The notes beneath the pieces are model-generated. The model searched no databases. It was not told the DNA's origin and saw nothing but the letters and a program-made list of their open reading frames with translations. This document shows, in pieces, positions 7,359 through 12,488 of a DNA stretch of 12,488 bases (positions within the stretch are counted from its first letter, which is position 1; every line of letters begins with the position of its first letter). The position numbers were made by a program, and so were the translations under genes. Source of the DNA: Candidatus Fermentibacterota bacterium (GTDB lineage: Bacteria; Fermentibacterota; Fermentibacteria; Fermentibacterales; Fermentibacteraceae). Location of the stretch: the NCBI GenBank assembly GCA_022703195.1, contig JAKLEF010000027.1, positions 1 through 12,488 of the forward strand, given 5' to 3'.

Positions 7359-7391
7359 TTGACAACGGCGTCCCTTTGAGTTCTTTATATA
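7359..7391 (+). promoter_or_regulatory. Candidate sigma-70-like promoter for the OmpA-like pair
   Basis: A perfect -35-like TTGACA (7359-7364) precedes an A+T-rich block (TTCTTTATATA, 7381-7391), the most A+T-rich stretch of the window. The best -10-like choices, TTTATA at 7384 or TATATA at 7386, give a 19-21 base spacer, longer than the 17 optimum, so the exact -10 is unsure. The TATATA core is self-complementary and could also serve the divergent acylphosphatase operon, for which I find no convincing -35 element. Confidence 0.5.
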
Positions 7392-7411
7392 CGCAAGTGC
7401 GTCCAACCCGG

Positions 7412-7420
7412 AAAAGGAGG
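7412..7420 (+). promoter_or_regulatory. Strong Shine-Dalgarno site selecting TTG 7426
   Basis: GAAAAGGAGG ends five bases before TTG 7426 and 17 bases before the next in-frame ATG at 7438. The spacing favours TTG, which also gives a complete basic N-region to the signal peptide. Confidence 0.75.
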
Positions 7421-7425
7421 GTCAA

Positions 7426-9429
7426 TTGAAACGAGCGATGGTACTGGCAGCGGTGATCCTGCTGGTGTCAGCCCAGGTGGCGGTTGCAATGCCATCCTTG
7501 ATGGGCTTCCGCGGCATAAACAGGATCGTCGACGCACGCCCCGTCGGCGAGGGCGAGATCATGTTCGGGCTCATGGGCCGCTACTGGGCCAGCACGAACG
7601 AGATCGACGGCATGCCGTTCCACTCCTTCGGACCTGTCTATCATGACACGCCCGACATAGCCGACACCGAGCACTACGGCGACGGCTACTTCGTGGTCGG
7701 ATACGGCCTGACAGACTTCATGGAGCTCGGCGCCCGCCTTTCCTACGTCGTCAACCAGTACGAGAGGGACATGATCCAGCCCCGCAGCTTCCTCACGGGC
7801 CGCTGGGACGGAGCCGACGGCCTGGGCGATGCGATGGTCGGGCTCAAGCTGGGCTTCACCCCGACGCCCTCGAACCACGTGATGTGGCTCGGCCTGCAGA
7901 ACTGGTGGAGCTTCGCCCCCTCGACCAACAAGACCACGATGTCCGAGGACTACTGCGGACTGTGGTTCGATGACATGCCGATGTACGACACCCGCAGGCC
8001 CATGCTCTCCACGGGCCACACGTCGTTCGGCGTGGGCGGCCTGGTGTCCTTCGACATGGCCGAGATCTGGGCCAGCAGCCCCATCAGGCTCCACATGAAC
8101 GCCGGCTGGGCACACTACAAGCAGTCCTTCGACATGGTCGACTTCAGGGTCGACATGGACTCCACCGGCTACACCTTCTCGGACTCCACATCCGTGCATC
8201 TGAACGTCGAGGACAACGTCCTCCAGGCCGGCGCGGGCATCGAGTTCCCGACCAGGTTTGCTGTCCTGTTCGTCGAATACTCGCTGCAGGAGTGCCTCGA
8301 CAGGGAGGGCCAGAACAGCACGGCCTACCTGACTCCCGGCATCCGCTTCATAACGACGAGCGGAGCGTTCCTCGACGTCACGTTCGACCTCGGCATGACC
8401 GACTTCGACCGCAGCCTCAGCGATCTCGGCCATGACCTCTACCAGAGCGGCCCCGTGACCGACGAGCAGCGCGAGGAGCTCACGCCCCTGCCGTTCGGCT
8501 CGGCCAACGACTGGGGCATCGGCTTCGACCTGGCCTTCTCCAGCGACCTCATCCGCGAGTCCACGCCTCCCACGGAGGGCAGGATCTCCGGCATGGTCAC
8601 CAGCTCGGTCGACGGCTCGGCCCTTCCCGCCGAGATCACCTTCCCCGGCTCAACAGTCGCGATGGTGGCGACCGATCCGGCCACCGGCTTCTACACGGTC
8701 ATGGTCCCGGGCGGCAGCACGGCGATGTCCGTCACCGCGCCCGGCTACATGCCCGGCTCCGCCACGGTCATCATCGAAGCCGGCCAGTCCGTGGTGAAGG
8801 ACTTCGCCCTCATCCCGACGCCCGCCGGCGGCATCGTCACCGGCACCCTGACGTCCAGCGAGGACGGGTCCCCGCTCATGGGTACGGTTTCCATCACCGA
8901 CGGCCCAGCGCCGATCTCCGTCACCTCCGGTCCCGACGGCGTGTACCAGATGGAAGTCCCAGCCGGTACCTGGACCCTCAAGGGCGAGGCGGCCGACTTC
9001 CTGCCCAGGTCCCAGCCCGTGGTGGTCCCCGCCGACCAGACCGTCGTGGTGAACCTCGAGCTCAGGCCCGCCCTGGTCCAGGGCCAGGTCCTCAGCTTCA
9101 ACAACATCTACTTCGACTCCGGAAGCGCGACCCTGAAGCCCGAGTCCTACGCGGTCCTCGACGGAGTGGTCGAGACCCTGCTCGAGAACTCCGAGGCCAC
9201 CGTCCGCATCGCCGGGCACACCGACTCCGACGGCAGCGAGGCCTACAACCAGACCCTCAGCGAGCAGAGGGCCGAAGCCGTGTTCACCTACCTGGTCAAC
9301 CACGGAGTGGCGGCCAGGCGGCTCTCCACGATCGGCTACGGCGAGTCCTCGCCGGTCGTCCCGAACACCTCCGCAGCCAACAAGGCCCAGAACAGGAGAA
9401 TCGAGTTCACGGTCCTCTCCGTGAACTGA
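7426..9429 (+). CDS. OmpA-family outer-membrane protein with two regulatory-like domains (paralogue 1)
   Basis: This is a 667-residue protein with a TTG start. A signal peptide covers residues 1 to about 21 (ending QVAVA). Residues 22-380 form a barrel-like region rich in Tyr, Trp and Gly. It opens with the motif P-x-L-x-G-F-R-G...VDAR, which the next gene shares. Two carboxypeptidase-regulatory-like beta-sandwich domains follow, at about 386-468 (ISGMVTSSVDGSALPAEITF) and 470-549 (GTLTSSEDGSPLMGTVSI). The C-terminal OmpA-like domain (553-667) contains IYFDSGSATLKPES, GHTDSDGSE and N-x-x-L-S-x-x-R-A-x-x-V, which retain the Asp and Arg known to bind diaminopimelate. It should anchor the outer membrane to peptidoglycan. 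Third codon positions are very strongly C/G, as in abundant proteins. A transcription hairpin follows the stop. Confidence 0.9.
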   Translation: MKRAMVLAAVILLVSAQVAVAMPSLMGFRGINRIVDARPVGEGEIMFGLMGRYWASTNEIDGMPFHSFGPVYHDTPDIADTEHYGDGYFVVGYGLTDFMELGARLSYVVNQYERDMIQPRSFLTGRWDGADGLGDAMVGLKLGFTPTPSNHVMWLGLQNWWSFAPSTNKTTMSEDYCGLWFDDMPMYDTRRPMLSTGHTSFGVGGLVSFDMAEIWASSPIRLHMNAGWAHYKQSFDMVDFRVDMDSTGYTFSDSTSVHLNVEDNVLQAGAGIEFPTRFAVLFVEYSLQECLDREGQNSTAYLTPGIRFITTSGAFLDVTFDLGMTDFDRSLSDLGHDLYQSGPVTDEQREELTPLPFGSANDWGIGFDLAFSSDLIRESTPPTEGRISGMVTSSVDGSALPAEITFPGSTVAMVATDPATGFYTVMVPGGSTAMSVTAPGYMPGSATVIIEAGQSVVKDFALIPTPAGGIVTGTLTSSEDGSPLMGTVSITDGPAPISVTSGPDGVYQMEVPAGTWTLKGEAADFLPRSQPVVVPADQTVVVNLELRPALVQGQVLSFNNIYFDSGSATLKPESYAVLDGVVETLLENSEATVRIAGHTDSDGSEAYNQTLSEQRAEAVFTYLVNHGVAARRLSTIGYGESSPVVPNTSAANKAQNRRIEFTVLSVN

Positions 9430-9442
9430 GAACGTCACGTTC
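9430..9442. repeat. Perfect short palindrome GAACGTCACGTTC after paralogue 1
   Basis: The sequence GAACGT-C-ACGTTC is a perfect interrupted palindrome starting at the base directly after the stop codon. As RNA it could fold into a 5-bp stem with a TCA loop, and as DNA it could bind a dimeric regulator. No other copy was seen in the window. Confidence 0.4.
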
Positions 9443-9446
9443 CAGC

Positions 9447-9470
9447 GGGGCGGCCCACCCGGGCCGCCCC
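9447..9470 (+). terminator. GC-rich hairpin between the two OmpA-like genes
   Basis: GGGGCGGCCC (9447-9456) and GGGCCGCCCC (9461-9470) form a perfect 10-bp stem with an ACCC loop, followed by TGCTCTT rather than a run of T. It lies 17 bases after the first OmpA-like gene and 16 bases before the second. It could partly terminate transcription, giving less of paralogue 2 than paralogue 1, or could protect the upstream message. Confidence 0.65.
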
Positions 9471-9486
9471 TGCTCTTGGCGGGTAG

Positions 9487-11385
9487 ATGAAGTCAACCAG
9501 ATCCAGCGCGTTCACGGCACTGGCAGCACTGTGCCTGGCAGCATCGGCACCGGCATGGGCGGTTCCCGGCCTCTTCGGACTCCGGGGGCTGCCTTCGACA
9601 ATCGATGCCCGCGCCACCGCTGCGGGCACGGGTTCGGCTTCCACCTGGCTCCTGTACCAGTCGGCGGGGGTCACCGACACGCTCCAGTTCTCACCTCCCC
9701 TGGTGCCGAGCGTCGACACGCTTCTCGCCGTCGAGGACACCGAGCACTATCTGGATGCGAGCATCCAGATAGGCTACGGGATCACCGACAGGATCGAGGC
9801 GGCAGTCATCATCAACTCCCAGCTCTCGGGCTTCGAGTACGACCAGGTCTTCCCCAGGGGTGACCATGTCGGTTTCTCGGACATCGCCTGGGGGTTCTCG
9901 GAGGCGGTCGTCTCGGGGAAGTACTCGTATCCCGTCCGAGAGGACATGACCGCCGCAGGGATCGTACACGTCAGCGTGCCTTTCGGGGAGGCCTTCCCCG
10001 ACACCTGCGCCGACTATGACGGCTACTGGAACGAGTACGACCTCATGACGCAGGTCAGAAGGCCCTACATTGGCACGGGCGGGATCTGCTACGGCCTCAC
10101 GGGAGCCTTCACCGCGGAGTCCAGGTACGTCACCGGCCATGCGAATGCGGGAGTGACGATGTGGTCGCAGAAGACCACAGTCGATGACGAGGAGATAACC
10201 CAGTCCGACATGTCGATCGACTTCTCGATCGGGGGCGAGGCTCCCACTCCTCTGGCAGTCTTCTTCCTGAGCGTGTCCGGGAGGATGTTCCCGGGGCGCT
10301 CGTCCGACCCCGGGTACTCCATGCCCATGTGGGCCGACCTCGGCATGAGGATCACCGAGAGCTCCTCCGGCGCCTGGATGGACCTGATGGGCAGGGTGGG
10401 CTTCTCCAGCTACGACAGGGACGAGGCCTCGCAGGACACTGTCAACGCGATGCCCATCCCGCAGGGCCTGCCGGGAGACTTCGGCGTGATGCTCTGCCTC
10501 GGATACGACCTTGCGCTCCTCGAGACCGACGGCGGATCGGGAACCATCACCGGCACGGTGCGCGACGCTTCAACCGGTGATCCGCTGTCCGCCACCGTGT
10601 CCTTCCCCGGAGTCACCGCCTCCCCGGTGCAGTCCGATCCGGCCACTGGAGCCTACACGGCGGTCGTCCCTGCGGGTGACGTCCCCGTCGTGGCCGAAGC
10701 CGCGGGCTTCACGAGCGGACAGGCTTCGGTACGGGTCGAGCGCGACGGCACGGCATCGGCGGACTTCGACCTCGCACCCGCCCAGGCTGCCCAGTCGACC
10801 GGCACCGTAACGGGCGTGGTGACCGACGAAGCCACGAGGGCAGCCATCTCCGCGACCGTGACCGAGACCTCCTCGGGCGCTGCGGCGACCGCCGGGCCCG
10901 ACGGCACGTTCACCCTCACGGCCCCCTCCGGTTCGCGGGTGGTAAAGGCCGAGGCGCCCGGATACATAGCCGAGACCCAGACCGTGATCGTGCCCGAGAA
11001 CGGCGCAGTGTCAGCCTCCTTCTCTCTCGGCAAGGCACTCGAGAGCGGCCAGGTGCTCACTTTCGCCAACATCTACTTCGATTCCGGGAGCGCCACGCTG
11101 AAGGCCGAATCCTATCCCGTCCTGAACGAGATAGCCGAGCTGCTCATCGCCAACCAGGGCGTCAGCGTGCAGGTCTGCGGACACACCGACTCCGACGGCA
11201 GCGAATCCCTGAACCAGTCTCTCAGCGAGCGCAGGGCCGCTTCCGTGAAGACTTACCTGGTCAGCCGCGGGGTGGGGGCTTCCTACCTCAGCACGATCGG
11301 ATACGGAGAGAGCAGCCCCGTGGCGCCGAACACGACTCCCGAGGGCAAGGCGCAGAACAGGAGGATCGAGTTCAGGGTCCTGTAG
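9487..11385 (+). CDS. OmpA-family outer-membrane protein with two regulatory-like domains (paralogue 2)
   Basis: This is a 632-residue tandem paralogue of the preceding gene. ATG 9487 is fixed because an in-frame TAG immediately precedes it. The Shine-Dalgarno sequence is weak (GGCGGG three bases away). The signal peptide ends near residue 25 (APAWA), followed by the shared opening V-P-G-L-F-G-L-R-G...IDAR. The barrel region (to about 345) shares DTEHY and G-Y-G-[IL]-T-D with paralogue 1 but is otherwise strongly diverged. Regulatory-like domains lie at about 351-433 (GTITGTVRDASTGDPLSATV) and 439-517 (GTVTGVVTDEATRAAISATV). The OmpA-like domain at 521-632 keeps IYFDSGSATLK, GHTDSDGSE and N-x-x-L-S-x-x-R-A-x-x-V. 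It is clearly the most conserved part between the pair. It presumably also links the outer membrane to peptidoglycan; the barrel divergence suggests a different surface role or cargo. Confidence 0.9.
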   Translation: MKSTRSSAFTALAALCLAASAPAWAVPGLFGLRGLPSTIDARATAAGTGSASTWLLYQSAGVTDTLQFSPPLVPSVDTLLAVEDTEHYLDASIQIGYGITDRIEAAVIINSQLSGFEYDQVFPRGDHVGFSDIAWGFSEAVVSGKYSYPVREDMTAAGIVHVSVPFGEAFPDTCADYDGYWNEYDLMTQVRRPYIGTGGICYGLTGAFTAESRYVTGHANAGVTMWSQKTTVDDEEITQSDMSIDFSIGGEAPTPLAVFFLSVSGRMFPGRSSDPGYSMPMWADLGMRITESSSGAWMDLMGRVGFSSYDRDEASQDTVNAMPIPQGLPGDFGVMLCLGYDLALLETDGGSGTITGTVRDASTGDPLSATVSFPGVTASPVQSDPATGAYTAVVPAGDVPVVAEAAGFTSGQASVRVERDGTASADFDLAPAQAAQSTGTVTGVVTDEATRAAISATVTETSSGAAATAGPDGTFTLTAPSGSRVVKAEAPGYIAETQTVIVPENGAVSASFSLGKALESGQVLTFANIYFDSGSATLKAESYPVLNEIAELLIANQGVSVQVCGHTDSDGSESLNQSLSERRAASVKTYLVSRGVGASYLSTIGYGESSPVAPNTTPEGKAQNRRIEFRVL

Positions 11386-11430
11386 CGGCCTGGACCCCGA
11401 TCTGAACAGCGATACGTGCAGTCGAGCGCA

Positions 11431-11461
11431 GAGAGGCCCGGGCATAGGTCCCGGGCCTCTC
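11431..11461. terminator. Perfect 12-bp hairpin between convergent genes
   Basis: GAGAGGCCCGGG (11431-11442) pairs without mismatch with CCCGGGCCTCTC (11450-11461) around a seven-base loop. It lies 45 bases after the second OmpA-like gene and 9 bases from the end of the convergent Nudix gene, so it probably ends transcription from both sides. Neither side shows a T-tract. Confidence 0.7.
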
Positions 11462-11470
11462 AGCATCGCG

Positions 11471-11899
11471 CTATTCCTCTACTGAAGGTTTCGCGCCAGT
11501 CGCCCTCCACTCGAAGAACTGCCTCAGGATCCCGGCATGGTCGAACGCCATCGAGCCGTACGGGATCTCGCCCGGCCCGAACGCACGGGCCTGCTTCGCG
11601 TCGTCCGCTCCGAGCGGCTCGCCTGCGGCGCGGCAGTGATACACGGCCGTGACCGTATCCCCCCTGGGATCCCTCCAGGGGCGCGAATAGACGTGAAAGA
11701 GAGAGAGCACCTCCACATCGAGCGAGGTCTCCTCCAGCGCCTCCCTGCGCACGGCCCGGGCAAGGCTCTCGCCCGGGTCGACGAATCCCCCCGGAAGTGC
11801 CCAGCCTTCCGGGAAGAACCTCCGTTCGACAAGGACCACCCGGCCTCCCGGGAGTTCGATTATGGCGTCGACTGTGACTTCCGGCGTAACGGGTCTCAT
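11471..11899 (-). CDS. Nudix hydrolase, ADP-ribose pyrophosphatase-like
   Basis: This is a 142-residue cytoplasmic protein. The Nudix box G-x5-E-x7-REUxEExGU lies at residues 38-60, with the metal-binding Glu56 and Glu57 intact. The usual Gly before the last residue is Ser59. The stretch R-D-P-R-G-D-T-V-T at 76-84 and the N-terminal TPEVTVDAIIEL are typical of the ADP-ribose pyrophosphatase / NrtR-type Nudix branch, which hydrolyses nucleoside diphosphate sugars. No DNA-binding domain follows, so this is not a full NrtR regulator. The start chosen is ATG 11899, giving the family's usual short N-terminus; it overlaps the stop of a short upstream ORF (ATGA). The alternative ATG 11920 would add seven residues and lacks a good ribosome site. 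Substrate identity is inferred, not shown. Confidence 0.88.
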   Translation of the reverse strand: MRPVTPEVTVDAIIELPGGRVVLVERRFFPEGWALPGGFVDPGESLARAVRREALEETSLDVEVLSLFHVYSRPWRDPRGDTVTAVYHCRAAGEPLGADDAKQARAFGPGEIPYGSMAFDHAGILRQFFEWRATGAKPSVEE

Positions 11900-11955
11900 G
11901 CCCCACCTGTCCTTCGGCATCCGTCTCGTTCTTCCATGACGGCCCGCGAAACCAT
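11896..11955 (-). CDS. Possible 19-residue leader ORF overlapping the Nudix start
   Basis: This short frame encodes MVSRAVMEERDGCRRTGGA. GGGAG lies five bases before its ATG, and its TGA overlaps the chosen Nudix ATG as ATGA, the same junction type used between RNase D and the lipoprotein gene in this window. It could permit translational coupling. The peptide has no recognisable feature, and chance is a serious alternative for an ORF of this size. Confidence 0.3.
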   Translation of the reverse strand: MVSRAVMEERDGCRRTGGA

Positions 11956-12006
11956 AGTGACTCCCTGCTTCACGGGTCTCAGCCTCCTCCTGCCTTCCGG
12001 ATGGGT

Positions 12007-12035
12007 ACGATATCCAGCGGAGGGCGGCAGGACAA
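12007..12035 (-). promoter_or_regulatory. Candidate promoter for the Nudix gene
   Basis: On the minus strand TTGTCC (12030-12035) and TATCGT (12007-12012) are separated by 17 bases. Each matches four of six positions of the sigma-70 consensus. The pair lies just after the hairpin that follows the upstream secreted-protein gene and about 50 bases before the leader ORF, which is a sensible place for a fresh start of transcription. Confidence 0.35.
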
Positions 12036-12042
12036 ACGCGTG

Positions 12043-12066
12043 GGGGCGGGCCTCACGGCCCGCCCC
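12043..12066 (-). terminator. GC-rich hairpin after the secreted-protein gene
   Basis: GGGGCGGGCC (12043-12052) and GGCCCGCCCC (12057-12066) form a perfect 10-bp stem with a TCAC loop, 20 bases beyond the stop of the minus-strand gene. On the minus strand it is followed by CACGCGTTTGTCC, with only a three-base T run. Shape and position match the other hairpins in the window. Confidence 0.65.
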
Positions 12067-12086
12067 ATCCTGTCTGTTCCGATCCG

Positions 12087-12488
12087 TCAGAACTTCACTA
12101 TGCGCATGGTCTCGGAGAAGTCGGCAGTGCTGACGCGCACAAGATAGACGCCGGTCGGGACTCCGGCGTTCCAGGCCACGTCGTGGTGCCCTGCCGCCAT
12201 CCTGCCGGACGCGAGGGTGGCGATGTTCCTGCCGGCCAGATCCATGAGCACCATCTCGACATCGGACTGCCCGGCGAGGTCGAACCCGAACGAAGCCGAC
12301 CCGGAGACCGGGTTGGCCGAGCAGACGAGGTTCCCCCAGGAGCCGACGAGGCCCTGGCCGCCCTCGATGCCCGTGGTGATGATCCCGCCGAGGTAGTACA
12401 GCGCGCCGCATCCGTTCGGATCGTCGTCGTACTGCGGATGCTCCTGGCCGCTCACGGCGTAGGCGTCCCAGGCCTCGGCCCTGTCGGC
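12087..12488 (-). CDS. Secreted protein, C-terminal part with FlgD-Ig / type IX-like sorting tail
   Basis: The frame is open to the right edge, so only the last 133 residues are seen and the N-terminal catalytic or binding part is outside. The visible part begins with AEAWDAYAVSGQEHPQYDDD, followed by a Gly-rich linker and a Cys-containing loop. It ends in a ~75-residue beta-sandwich: NPVSGSASFGFDLAG, VLMDLAGRNIATLASGRM, HDVAWNAGVPTGVYLVRV and a final ETMRIVKF. This is the standard pattern of FlgD-Ig / Por-type C-terminal domains. In the FCB group these occur at the end of surface or secreted enzymes, often peptidases, and can act as type IX secretion signals. Whether this organism has that secretion system cannot be judged here. 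The enzyme type is unknown from the visible part. Confidence 0.8.
   Translation of the reverse strand, partial: ADRAEAWDAYAVSGQEHPQYDDDPNGCGALYYLGGIITTGIEGGQGLVGSWGNLVCSANPVSGSASFGFDLAGQSDVEMVLMDLAGRNIATLASGRMAAGHHDVAWNAGVPTGVYLVRVSTADFSETMRIVKF

Noticed and set aside
7468..8433. Long open frame antisense to OmpA paralogue 1 (321 codons)
   Set aside because: His/Val/Gly/Glu-rich composition is typical of the complement of a strongly GC-ending coding frame. There is no domain or ribosome site, and the sense strand encodes a clear multi-domain protein.
8650..9438. Long open frame antisense to the 3' end of OmpA paralogue 1
   Set aside because: It lies opposite the well-conserved regulatory-like and OmpA domains and its composition is low-complexity Gly/Val/Asp/His.
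1..12488. CRISPR array, tRNA or rRNA gene, insertion sequence, toxin-antitoxin pair or phage gene
   Set aside because: No spaced direct repeats, cloverleaf-like segments, transposase motifs or terminal inverted repeats were noticed. Non-coding gaps are all below 190 bases. A tRNA or small-RNA scan was not run.

Overview
The window is a high-GC, densely packed piece of a Gram-negative (diderm) bacterial chromosome. It carries ten complete or near-complete protein genes, one gene cut by each window edge among them, plus one possible leader ORF. The envelope content points to an uncultured FCB-group lineage (Fermentibacteria, Eisenbacteria or similar). It includes lipoproteins with a clean lipobox, beta-barrel proteins with OmpA-type peptidoglycan-binding ends, a six-bladed propeller lipoprotein, and a FlgD-Ig / type IX-like C-terminal tail. 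This assignment is inferred from gene style, not from a marker gene. No rRNA, tRNA, CRISPR array, insertion sequence or phage gene is visible.

Layout. (1) Positions 2-2309, plus strand: the C-terminal ~390 residues of a type I glutamine synthetase, followed ten bases later by a propeller lipoprotein, then a GC-rich terminator hairpin. (2) Positions 2383-7330, minus strand: a compact five-gene operon reading acylphosphatase, outer-membrane barrel protein, membrane-anchored protein with two CP..G..CP..H motifs, RNase D, and PPC-like repeat lipoprotein. The last four genes are joined by overlapping stop/start codons (TTGA, TGATG, ATGA) or a short gap. (3) Positions 7331-7425: the only A+T-rich intergenic patch, lying between divergent transcription units and holding a candidate promoter. 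(4) Positions 7426-11385, plus strand: two tandem paralogous outer-membrane proteins, each with a barrel, two carboxypeptidase-regulatory-like domains and an OmpA-like C-terminal domain, separated by a 10-bp-stem hairpin. (5) Positions 11471-12488, minus strand: a Nudix hydrolase (ADP-ribose pyrophosphatase-like), possibly preceded by a 19-residue leader ORF, and the C-terminal part of a secreted protein with a sorting/FlgD-like tail.

How the parts relate. Most genes build or decorate the cell envelope. The tandem OmpA-like pair probably anchors the outer membrane to peptidoglycan. The minus-strand operon couples two cytoplasmic enzymes (acylphosphatase, RNase D) to three exported proteins of unknown role. 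No defence, mobile or biosynthetic system is recognisable. The least explained items are the Cys/His double-motif protein and the translational coupling of RNase D to exported proteins. Start codons were often reassigned from the longest ORF on the basis of Shine-Dalgarno position, and three genes appear to start with TTG.
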